Shown: piece by piece, positions 24,120 to 31,500 of the stretch
How the letters are laid out: every line of letters starts with the position of its first letter
Numbering within the stretch: position 1 is the stretch's first letter
The notes under the pieces: model-generated
The model's input: only the letters and a program-made list of their open reading frames with translations
Databases searched by the model: none
What the model was told of the DNA's origin: nothing
NCBI GenBank assembly: GCA_963674975.1
Contig: OY771913.1
Span: 186,001 to 250,000, forward strand
DNA from: UBA4781 sp963674975
GTDB taxonomy: Bacteria; Chloroflexota; Anaerolineae; Anaerolineales; Anaerolineaceae
Direction: 5' to 3'
DNA: 64,000 nt
Made by a program: the position numbers and the translations under genes

Positions 24120-24623
24120 TTAGAACTTTTTGAATTTTTCTTTGGGAGCGTTGCAGATAGGGCAGTTATCGGGCGGTTCGCCTACATGTGTCCAACCACA
24201 AAATGGGCAGACATAAATTTCTTCATTTTTTATATCCTGCTGTTTATCAACAGATTCTTTGGCGTTCTGATACATGACCGCATGGACCTTTTCTGCTTCC
24301 ATTGCCCAGCGGGTCGAGCGGGACGCACCGGCTTCTTCTTGAAGTTCGGCTACTGCATTGTAGGCAGGATACATTTCTTCGACCTCAAAGGTTTCTCCAT
24401 CGATTCCGACCTGAAGATTAGCAGAGGTATCTGATAATTTCTTGAGGACTTTAAAGTGGCTGGTGGCGTGCACCTGTTCAGCATAAGCATTGGCACGGAA
24501 GGTGCGAGCCACATTGGGAAAACCATCTTTCTCTGCCTGATCGGCGAAGATGAGATATTTCATGTGCGCCTGGCTCTCGCCAGCAAAAGCGGCTTCAAGA
24601 TTAGCTTTGGTCATATCATGCAT
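24120..24623 (-). CDS. Rubrerythrin
   Basis: A 167-residue protein with the four-helix diiron domain (GESQAHMKYLIFADQAEKDG, EQVHATSHFKVL, EKVHAVMY) and a C-terminal rubredoxin-like iron site (VCPFCGWTH and NCPICNAP). Rubrerythrins are cytoplasmic peroxidases that reduce hydrogen peroxide and protect anaerobes from oxygen. An AGGAG ribosome site is placed well before the ATG at 24623. The gene is divergent from the ArsR/CoA-disulfide reductase operon, which is also redox-related. This supports an anaerobic lifestyle. Confidence 0.93.
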   Translation of the reverse strand: MHDMTKANLEAAFAGESQAHMKYLIFADQAEKDGFPNVARTFRANAYAEQVHATSHFKVLKKLSDTSANLQVGIDGETFEVEEMYPAYNAVAELQEEAGASRSTRWAMEAEKVHAVMYQNAKESVDKQQDIKNEEIYVCPFCGWTHVGEPPDNCPICNAPKEKFKKF

Positions 24624-24797
24624 GGTGTTTTCTCCTTGATAAAAGATAATTTAGATTCACTTTGTAATGATTATATAAGATATTTAAACAATGTACGCAT
24701 CTATATTAAATATTTATATAAAAGAATAATGAATATCTTGTAGAAAATTGTTATTGTGGTAATATATATCCGTTTATCCGAATATAGGAAAATAACA

Positions 24798-25166
24798 ATG
24801 GATATAAAAACTCTGGAAAAAGAAGTGACACTGCTGCATGAACGCATCTGTTCTGCCATGAGCGATACCACACGCATCATGATCCTTTATCTGCTGTCAG
24901 AGAAGAGCATGTATGTGAATGAGATCGCCGATGTACTTGAGCAACCGCAATCCACCATATCACGCCATCTCAAAGTACTGCGCGAACGGGGATTGGTGGT
25001 AACTGAAAGGCAAGGTACCGCGATCCTCTATTCTCTACCAGATAACCGTATCATAGAGGCACTAGATCTGATGCGCTTCATTCTGAGTGATCAGGTCATG
25101 GCGGCAGCATTGATCACAAATCCAAAACAAATTACAAACCATCCTAAGAAGGAGCAAGGAAAATGA
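24798..25166 (+). CDS. ArsR-family transcriptional regulator
   Basis: About 122 residues from the ATG at 24798, where the family alignment begins (MDIKTLEKEVTLLHERIC); the frame is open to 24756. The winged helix-turn-helix contains SDTTRIMILYLLSEKSMYVNE and the recognition helix QPQSTISRHLKVLRERGL. The typical metal-sensing CxC motif in the recognition helix is absent, but there is a lone Cys near the N-terminus (HERICSAMSD). It may sense a redox or sulfur species. It overlaps the sulfur redox gene by four bases, so it almost certainly controls that operon. Confidence 0.88.
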   Translation: MDIKTLEKEVTLLHERICSAMSDTTRIMILYLLSEKSMYVNEIADVLEQPQSTISRHLKVLRERGLVVTERQGTAILYSLPDNRIIEALDLMRFILSDQVMAAALITNPKQITNHPKKEQGK

Positions 25167-27613
25167 AAGTACTAATTGTTGGTGGTGTAGCAGGTGGTGC
25201 CAGCACTGCGACCCGTCTGCGCCGCAATGATGAAAAAGCAGAGATCGTTCTTTTTGAACGAGGGGAGTACATCTCCTTTGCAAACTGCGGTTTACCGTAT
25301 CATATTGGGAATGTGATAGCCGAACGGGATAAACTGCTGGTGGTTACCCCTGAAAAATTAAAACAAACTGTCAATATCGATGTACGTGTACGTCAGGAAG
25401 TACTCAGTATTGACCGAAAGAAAAAGACTGTAAAAGTACACGATCTGACCAGCGGACGCGAGTATACCGAAAATTATGACAAACTGGTGCTTTCACCGGG
25501 TGCTTCACCGATCGTTCCGCCAATTGAAGGGACAGGTTTACCGGGTGTGTACAGCCTGCGTTCGATAACCGATATGGACCGCATCAGCGATTCCATTCTT
25601 CTGCAGAAGCCCACGCGCGCGGTAGTGGTAGGCGGCGGTTTTATTGGTTTGGAGATTGCCGAAAACCTGCAGCACCGTGGTATTGAAGTAACCATTGTCG
25701 AAATGCTGAATCAGGTCATGGCACCCATTGATTATGAAATGGCAGCTATGGTGCACCAGCATCTTGATTTCAAACATGTTCGTCTGGCTTTAGGTGATGG
25801 GATTAAAAAGATTTCGCAGGACGGCGCTTTGAAAGTTACGCTGGCGAGCGGGAAAACCGTGGATACCGATATGGTGATCCTCTCGGTAGGAGTACGACCC
25901 GAAAACAAGCTGGCAAAGGATGCCGGATTGGAACTGGGTGTGCGAGGTGCTATCAAAGTAGACAGTCATATGCTCACCAGTGACAAAGATATCTATGCCA
26001 TCGGTGATGCTGCTACTGTAACCAATATCGTCAGCGGGAAGGAAGTAAACCTGCCGCTGGCAGGTCCTGCCAGCAAACAAGCGCGCATTGTGGCAGATGA
26101 GATCTGCGGGCGCAAGACAGAATTCTCTGGAGTGCAGGGCACATCGGTGGTTAAAGTATTTGACCTGACCGTTGCCAGCACCGGTTTGAATACTCATCAA
26201 TTGAATGAAGCGGGTTTGAAATTCGAAGATATCCTTATTCATAATTCCAATCATGCCGGTTATTACCCGGGCGCTTCACCGCTTGTGATCAAGCTGCTGT
26301 TCTCTCCTGAAGGGAAAGTATACGGAGCGCAGGCGGTAGGGCTGGAAGGCGTGGATAAACGCATTGATGTGCTGGCTACTGCTATTCGTGCCGGGATGAG
26401 CGTGTATGATCTGGAACAATTGGAACTGGCTTATGCCCCGCCTTACGGATCCTCCCGTGATCCGGTCAATATTGCAGGCTTTATGGCTGCAAATATGCTG
26501 CAGGGCAATGTGAAATCCATGGATTGGAATGAAGTAGATGAACTGGACCGCAGTCAATACACAATCCTGGATGTACGCAATCCCGAAGAATTAGCGATTG
26601 GAACGATCAAGGATTACATCAATATCCCACTGCCGGAACTGCGGGAGCGGATTAATGAGATCCCACGCGGCAAGAAAGTAATGGTTTACTGCCAGGTTGG
26701 CAAACGTGGATATTTCGCAGCGCGTATTTTGACCCAGAATGGGCTGGATGCAACCAATCTGAACGGTGGGTATAAGACCTATTCGCATGCTGTGAGCAAG
26801 CAATCGAATTTTGATACCTATGAACACACAACCATCACGAGCCGTGAGGATATCAAGGAAGTACCTCCATTCAATATCGGCGATGGGGAAGAGGTCGTGG
26901 TAGATGCCTGCGGTTTGCAGTGCCCGGGACCGATCATGAAGCTGTACAACACATCTAAAGAAGTACAGCCGGGCGATGTGATCACCGTACGCGCTACTGA
27001 CTATGGATTCACCAGCGATGTAAAAGCCTGGGCAGATCGCACCGGAAACAAGCTGCTTTCTCTCGATTCAGCGGATGGAGTGATCACAGCTCGCATCCAA
27101 AAGGGCGTGGAAAAGAAAACAGAGGGTACCGTGGGTACAATGACCCAGGATAAGACCATGGTGGTCTTCTCCGGCGACTTGGATAAAGCCATCGCAGCTT
27201 TCATCATTGCCAATGGAGCGGCTTCCATGGGGCACAAGGTGACCATGTTCTTCACATTCTGGGGATTGAACATTCTGCGCAAGCCCAAAGCCCCCAAAGT
27301 GCGCAAGAATTTCATCGAGCGTATGTTCGGCATGATGATGCCGCGCGGTACCGAGAAGCTGACCATATCGCGTATGAATATGGGCGGCGCCGGAACTGCC
27401 ATGATCAAGGGCATTATGAAGAAGAAGAACGTCAGCTCACTGCATGAGTTGATGCAGAGCGCTCTGGCGAGCGGCGTGACCATTCAAGCCTGCCAGATGT
27501 CAATGGACCTGATGGGCATCAAGAAAGAAGAGCTTATCGACGGTATCGATGTGGTGGGGGTGGCAACCTTCATCCATGCGTCGGATGACTCGAACGCAAC
27601 ATTATTTATCTAA
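25163..27613 (+). CDS. CoA-disulfide reductase-like flavoprotein fused to rhodanese, TusA-like and DsrE-like domains
   Basis: An 816-residue cytoplasmic protein. Residues 1-445 are an FAD/NAD(P) pyridine-nucleotide disulfide reductase with GGVAGGAS at the FAD site and the single active Cys42 in FANCGLPYHIG, as in CoA-disulfide reductases and NADH:persulfide reductases. A rhodanese domain follows, with Cys near 509 in VYCQVGKRG. A TusA-like domain has DACGLQCPGP near 582, and a C-terminal DsrE-like domain begins near residue 660. Together these could reduce CoA or protein persulfides and hand sulfane sulfur between domains. It is coupled to an ArsR regulator and ends before a strong terminator. 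Confidence 0.9.
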   Translation: MKVLIVGGVAGGASTATRLRRNDEKAEIVLFERGEYISFANCGLPYHIGNVIAERDKLLVVTPEKLKQTVNIDVRVRQEVLSIDRKKKTVKVHDLTSGREYTENYDKLVLSPGASPIVPPIEGTGLPGVYSLRSITDMDRISDSILLQKPTRAVVVGGGFIGLEIAENLQHRGIEVTIVEMLNQVMAPIDYEMAAMVHQHLDFKHVRLALGDGIKKISQDGALKVTLASGKTVDTDMVILSVGVRPENKLAKDAGLELGVRGAIKVDSHMLTSDKDIYAIGDAATVTNIVSGKEVNLPLAGPASKQARIVADEICGRKTEFSGVQGTSVVKVFDLTVASTGLNTHQLNEAGLKFEDILIHNSNHAGYYPGASPLVIKLLFSPEGKVYGAQAVGLEGVDKRIDVLATAIRAGMSVYDLEQLELAYAPPYGSSRDPVNIAGFMAANMLQGNVKSMDWNEVDELDRSQYTILDVRNPEELAIGTIKDYINIPLPELRERINEIPRGKKVMVYCQVGKRGYFAARILTQNGLDATNLNGGYKTYSHAVSKQSNFDTYEHTTITSREDIKEVPPFNIGDGEEVVVDACGLQCPGPIMKLYNTSKEVQPGDVITVRATDYGFTSDVKAWADRTGNKLLSLDSADGVITARIQKGVEKKTEGTVGTMTQDKTMVVFSGDLDKAIAAFIIANGAASMGHKVTMFFTFWGLNILRKPKAPKVRKNFIERMFGMMMPRGTEKLTISRMNMGGAGTAMIKGIMKKKNVSSLHELMQSALASGVTIQACQMSMDLMGIKKEELIDGIDVVGVATFIHASDDSNATLFI

Positions 27614-27615
27614 AA

Positions 27616-27645
27616 ACAAAACCGCCCTGCGAGGGGCGGTTTTGT
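27616..27645. terminator. Intrinsic terminator after the sulfur redox gene
   Basis: ACAAAACCGCCC (27616-27627) and GGGCGGTTTTGT (27634-27645) form a 12-bp stem with a 6-base loop. It can act on both convergent strands. Confidence 0.85.
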
Positions 27646-27673
27646 TATATTTCCCAATAAAAAGCAGGAAGGT

Positions 27674-28504
27674 TTATTCAGACATGAAAACAGTCATCTC
27701 GTCTGATTTATCCATTTCTGCCCAATCGACAACGACGGCTTCGCCGCGGGCATAGCGATCAGCAGTATCACGAGCTGACGCATCGCGGAATTCCCATTCA
27801 CCGTCGATCATCACTTCAGCCCAATAGTGCGCCCAGTTATCTTCGACAACCGAGTTGATCGCATCAAGTGAGAAATCAAGTCCATTTTGTGAAAGCAGTG
27901 GCTGAAAAGCCATGTAATCAAAGATCATCCAGCCTGCTTCATCTTCTTCGTCGCAGTACATTTCATCGCAGTAATGGGTGGTGGAACGCATCACGCGGCA
28001 TTCCAATCCATAATATTCCGCAATGGAGCAGTACACTGCTGCGTAATCCATGCAAATACCCGCAATCTTGTCATCAATTCTATTATTGTAAATAACATCA
28101 TTGCTGGTCATAATTCCGGGGAGAATTTCGTTATATTCCAGAAAATAAGAACATTCCGGGATGAGGTCTTCTCCGTCCGAACCGACGCAGAACGTGAAAT
28201 TATCAGACTGCCAGTCTTTAATACAGTCGGCAATCTCTTCATCGCTGCCAGAGCAAGAGATTTCAAGGAAAGCGATGTCTTCATCTGTGAATTTTGCTAC
28301 AGGGCTGGAAGCAGTCCATTTAGACTCTTCCTGTGAGGATGTGTCTTCAACAACCGATGGTTCTTCTACGCTTTCGTCAGATACTACTGCTTCTTCTTCA
28401 ACCGCTGCAGCAGCCTCTGCTTCCTTTTCCACTGCGGTTGAGCACCCAATGAGCAGCAGACAGCATAGAAACAGAATTAGGTGCCATTTTTTTTGTCGAA
28501 TCAT
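27674..28504 (-). CDS. Lipoprotein with a transglutaminase-like cysteine protease domain
   Basis: A 276-residue exported protein. The signal ends in lipobox LLLIGC, followed by a Glu/Ala-rich acidic linker (about 25-62). The C-terminal half has the transglutaminase core: nucleophile Cys in GICMDYAAVYCSIAEYYG, His in NWAHYWAEVMIDGEW and Asp in EFRDASARD. Such domains act as extracellular peptidases or crosslinkers at the cell surface. The extra CDEMYCDEEDE segment is cysteine- and acid-rich. No operon partner is apparent. Confidence 0.82.
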   Translation of the reverse strand: MIRQKKWHLILFLCCLLLIGCSTAVEKEAEAAAAVEEEAVVSDESVEEPSVVEDTSSQEESKWTASSPVAKFTDEDIAFLEISCSGSDEEIADCIKDWQSDNFTFCVGSDGEDLIPECSYFLEYNEILPGIMTSNDVIYNNRIDDKIAGICMDYAAVYCSIAEYYGLECRVMRSTTHYCDEMYCDEEDEAGWMIFDYMAFQPLLSQNGLDFSLDAINSVVEDNWAHYWAEVMIDGEWEFRDASARDTADRYARGEAVVVDWAEMDKSDEMTVFMSE

Positions 28505-28601
28505 TGATTCCTCCAGAAGGTTTAGATAGTTGAGTATATAAAATGGTATAGGGTATTGTCAATCATTTAATTTTATAGAAATTTTGAAAAAAGTAGGAAA
28601 T

Positions 28602-28997
28602 TTATAAATCAATCTCTTCTTCACAATTTATAAATGTATCCGTACCCGCGCCCCCGATACAGATATCATATCCATCGCCGCCGTCGATCGTGTCATCGCC
28701 GCTGCCGGCATAGATGCAGTCATCCCCATTATTTCCATTCAATGAATTATCTCCTGCCGTTCCCAGCAGCAGATCGCTGCTGGAGGAACCAGTATCATTG
28801 GCAATGATATTCGTAAGGCTGAGTTCAGCACAATCATAGGGCTTTGCCTGATTCGCGGTAATGGGGATCACTTCATAATCCAGACCGGATTCTGCAACCG
28901 TGTTGGATGCAGAATAAGCGTATATAGAATTTAACAGTATTAAAAGAACAATGCTGAAAACAAGAATGCTGAAGATGATTCTAGAATTTTTTATCAT
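28602..28997 (-). CDS. Secreted protein with RTX-like calcium-binding repeats
   Basis: About 131 residues from ATG 28997, which has AGGAAAAC upstream; an in-frame ATG at 29093 overlaps the preceding gene and is unlikely. A hydrophobic export signal (ILVFSIVLLILLNSIYAYS) is followed by nonapeptide repeats of the type GNNGDDCIY, GSGDDTIDGGDGYD and GGAGTDTF, the calcium-binding parallel beta-roll seen in hemolysin-type proteins. Two Cys residues occur within and after the repeats. It is the last gene of the c-di-GMP-controlled operon, overlapping the end of the signal-peptidase region, and is likely a surface or secreted structural protein. Confidence 0.78.
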   Translation of the reverse strand: MIKNSRIIFSILVFSIVLLILLNSIYAYSASNTVAESGLDYEVIPITANQAKPYDCAELSLTNIIANDTGSSSSDLLLGTAGDNSLNGNNGDDCIYAGSGDDTIDGGDGYDICIGGAGTDTFINCEEEIDL

Positions 28998-29016
28998 CGT
29001 GGTTTTCCTGTGATGG

Positions 29017-30591
29017 CTATTTCTCATTTTCTGTATTCTGATGATTAGCCTGATAGTGATAAAGAAGTTCAGCATTATTACGAGCAACAGCATAGTAATG
29101 GTCTACTCCATCCTGGTCGTAATGGTAGATTCGTGATCCTTCATCGCTGGCTATCTGTACTAAATCTTCCATATTTGGAATTTCTATTTTCTGTTGAGAA
29201 GGTAAAAAATCGTTCTTGATATCAACAAATGAGATCCCATACTGTGCTTTTAACATGGAAATTGAATCACTATTTTGCGAATTGGCATATTTCCTGTTGA
29301 ACCAGATAAGCAAGAGTATTGTGAAAATGATCCCGTAAACAGAAACGATGCGGAGAATTAATATATTAAAGTGAATACCGAGGAAAGAGATCGTATTACC
29401 AACAACTTTTGTCTCCGGGATTGTTCCCTCATCCGATGGATTTAGGAGATCGGCTAATGTATCTTTGTTCTGGTTCAATAAGCGCATACTCAGATCATCG
29501 ATGAGAAAGGTAAGCGATGGTGAAAAATCAATCTCAAACTGTTCTTGAGAAACAGTGCCCTGCAGGTCGATTTCAGGATGAAGGGTCAAGTAGTAGGTTG
29601 AGTTAGTGATCCCGGTTTGATCTTCAAGAGTGTCAATAACTTGTTGGACCTGGTTGAGTTCCAGTACGCTGGAGACAGAAAAATTGGTACCGGTAAAATC
29701 TGTTGCCGGAACCAATTCAATAGGATATGACCATCCTGAAGCGTCGCTGACTTCCACAATAACCTGATAAGTGCCGTATGCAAGTACCGGCTGCTCAATT
29801 TCAAGCTGATATTGAAAGACAATGTTTATCGTATCGGTTAATAAACGGAAAACTTTATCGCCGGATTCAAGATATCCCTCTTTATAAACAGCATCAGAAG
29901 TGATTGCAAAATAATCGAAACTTCCTTTGTTTTCATATTCAATATTGTTGGTAGTCTCCTGTGTGATCGGTTTTGAAAAGGAAATGAATGCAAGGAAAAC
30001 TGCAATAAGAAGGAGTAAAAAAATAAAAAAGAACCAATCTGTTTGTTTGTATGTCATAGTAAACTTTCCAACTTTTGTAGAATGACCATGATTTCCTTTA
30101 GAGCTTAGGGTAGGGAAATAATTCTTTTGATCTTGAATGATTGAAAATCCGAATATGATCAACGAAAAGGTGATCAACAAAGAAAATATCTTTGGCTTTC
30201 TTACCGACATCAATAATGAACCGAAATTGGGCAGGTGGATCCAGAGTTTTCCATAGATCTCTTCGATGGTCGGCTGATAGGAATCTACCCAGGAATTATT
30301 ATCACCCTTCAAAAAGAAGGTACTGCCAGTAGAACCAATGATCCGGTGAAACACGGTACCAAGCGTACTATTCTTATAAAGAACAATATCGCCAACCTGA
30401 TATGGTTCGTTTCTACGGACTAGTACCAGGTCTCCTTCCTTGAATTCCGTGTTCATGCTGTTTCCGTGTAAAACAGCATATGTGGTACTTCCTCCAATAT
30501 TGGTGGGTGCAAAACAAATCCACATAATGACAGGAACAAGAATCAGAAAAAGCGAGAATAGAGTAGAGGGATTCGATTTCTTTCTAAGCAT
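29017..30591 (-). CDS. SipW-type signal peptidase I fused to a DUF5305-like domain
   Basis: A 524-residue membrane protein. Residues 1-155 form a signal peptidase I with Ser45 in HGNSMNTEFKEGDLVLV and His82 in GTVFHRIIG. Use of a Ser-His rather than Ser-Lys dyad marks the SipW/archaeal-ER type. Aspartates in KGDNNSWVD complete the site. A transmembrane helix follows, then a large extracytoplasmic beta-rich region (about 220-410) resembling DUF5305, and a last helix with a cytoplasmic tail. It lies directly downstream of the SipW-type secreted protein, its probable substrate, and upstream of the RTX-like gene. Confidence 0.87.
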   Translation of the reverse strand: MLRKKSNPSTLFSLFLILVPVIMWICFAPTNIGGSTTYAVLHGNSMNTEFKEGDLVLVRRNEPYQVGDIVLYKNSTLGTVFHRIIGSTGSTFFLKGDNNSWVDSYQPTIEEIYGKLWIHLPNFGSLLMSVRKPKIFSLLITFSLIIFGFSIIQDQKNYFPTLSSKGNHGHSTKVGKFTMTYKQTDWFFFIFLLLLIAVFLAFISFSKPITQETTNNIEYENKGSFDYFAITSDAVYKEGYLESGDKVFRLLTDTINIVFQYQLEIEQPVLAYGTYQVIVEVSDASGWSYPIELVPATDFTGTNFSVSSVLELNQVQQVIDTLEDQTGITNSTYYLTLHPEIDLQGTVSQEQFEIDFSPSLTFLIDDLSMRLLNQNKDTLADLLNPSDEGTIPETKVVGNTISFLGIHFNILILRIVSVYGIIFTILLLIWFNRKYANSQNSDSISMLKAQYGISFVDIKNDFLPSQQKIEIPNMEDLVQIASDEGSRIYHYDQDGVDHYYAVARNNAELLYHYQANHQNTENEK

Positions 30592-30602
30592 TAATGGTAA
30601 TT

Positions 30603-30633
30603 AAGGGATTGGATAATAGAATACCAATCCCTT
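30603..30633. terminator. Hairpin between secreted-protein and peptidase genes
   Basis: AAGGGATTGG (30603-30612) and CCAATCCCTT (30624-30633) form a 10-bp stem. The T-run lies on the plus-strand side, so on the minus-strand operon it more likely stabilises the upstream mRNA than ends transcription. Confidence 0.5.
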
Positions 30634-30651
30634 TTTTATTTGTATTAGCTT

Positions 30652-31044
30652 TTATTCCATCGCAATGACTTGCAGACTGGTAATATCAGCGATAGATGGT
30701 TCAGATTCGGCTGTAAACGCACAAGCCCATGTATTTGTTGTTGGTCCTGTGCAGGTCACCCAGGTGGTGCCGCCATCAACTGTAATTTGAACAGATGAAG
30801 CTGCCCCTGCAGTAGAGGTGGGCGCTACATCGATGGAGATACTCTGGACTTTGGTTGGGTCAGTGCTGAGCAATGTGTAATCGACATTTGAGATATTATA
30901 TCCACTTACGGTACCAGAACCTTCGCCAGCGCCGGTCTCAGGAACATCATTGGCAGCAGCCAAACCATACGCTGCTGAACCCAGAATGACGATAATCAGC
31001 ATAAAAGTTAAGAATTTGGGTTGTAATAGTTTTTTGAAAAACAT
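30652..31044 (-). CDS. Secreted protein with SipW-dependent-type signal peptide
   Basis: A 130-residue protein. The signal region KKLLQPKFLTFMLIIVILG is followed by GLAAANDVPETGAGEG and GSGTVSGYNISNVDY, typical of short SipW-processed surface proteins. A compact beta-rich domain follows with two Cys (WVTCTG and WACAFT), likely a disulfide. The signal peptidase that could process it is encoded directly downstream. Upstream lies a cyclic-di-GMP-type riboswitch. Relatives include fibre-forming or biofilm matrix proteins, but no direct similarity to TasA is claimed. Confidence 0.78.
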   Translation of the reverse strand: MFFKKLLQPKFLTFMLIIVILGSAAYGLAAANDVPETGAGEGSGTVSGYNISNVDYTLLSTDPTKVQSISIDVAPTSTAGAASSVQITVDGGTTWVTCTGPTTNTWACAFTAESEPSIADITSLQVIAME

Positions 31045-31131
31045 GTTCGTACCTTTCTTTTTAAAAGATTAATGGTGGTTTAAAGTAAAAAGAAATTGTT
31101 AGGATGCCCTCCTTCCATATTTAAACGAAAA

Positions 31132-31151
31132 AGCCATTTATTAAAATGGCT
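31132..31151 (-). terminator. Intrinsic terminator of the riboswitch expression platform
   Basis: Stem AGCCATTT (31132-31139) with AAATGGCT (31144-31151) and a 4-base loop. On the minus strand it is followed by TTTTTCG. It lies between the riboswitch aptamer and the secreted-protein gene, so ligand binding could switch read-through. Confidence 0.75.
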
Positions 31152-31177
31152 AAGAGACGTCGCGTTTATATATTTTC

Positions 31178-31266
31178 TTCGGTAGCCTAGCTATCATAGT
31201 GATTGATCAGTTCACCGTAGACCTATGGCTTTGCGTCGCCGTCTTTCGCCGGATTTGCCTTTTCGG
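31178..31266 (-). ncRNA. Cyclic-di-GMP-I (GEMM) riboswitch
   Basis: On the minus strand the core features of the class I cyclic-di-GMP aptamer appear in order: GGCAAATCC, a CCGGCGAAAGACGG hairpin with a GAAA tetraloop, the conserved GACGCAAAGCC, a second helix starting AGGTCTAC, and the closing GGCTACCGA. These match the GEMM consensus well. A promoter lies just upstream and an intrinsic terminator just downstream, so it probably controls transcription of the secreted-protein/signal-peptidase operon in response to c-di-GMP. A switch to c-GAMP specificity cannot be excluded by eye. Confidence 0.85.
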
Positions 31267-31283
31267 TATTAAATTGTGTAGAT

Positions 31284-31311
31284 ATTGTAACCTAAAAAAG
31301 ATAAAAATCAA
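31284..31311 (-). promoter_or_regulatory. Promoter of the riboswitch-controlled operon
   Basis: On the minus strand TTGATT (31311-31306) and TACAAT (31289-31284) are 16 bases apart, placing the start just before the aptamer. Confidence 0.55.
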
Positions 31312-31500
31312 TTGAAAGAGAAATATATTAATTAAAAAATGTTCAAATAGCTGGCGTGTCAGAGATACATGCTGATGGGATGATATAAACAGAAAATCTG
31401 CCTGCATGGAATATTATTTATCCAAAATGTAAAGAAGCATTATCAAAAATAGCCCTTTTTTCACAACTGTATGATCAAAAAAATAAACATGATGAATGGA
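31312..31500. other. Intergenic spacer upstream of the riboswitch promoter
   Basis: AT-rich sequence between the riboswitch promoter and the stop of the membrane protein at 31501. No frame, hairpin with a T-run or repeat that I can support. Confidence 0.4.
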
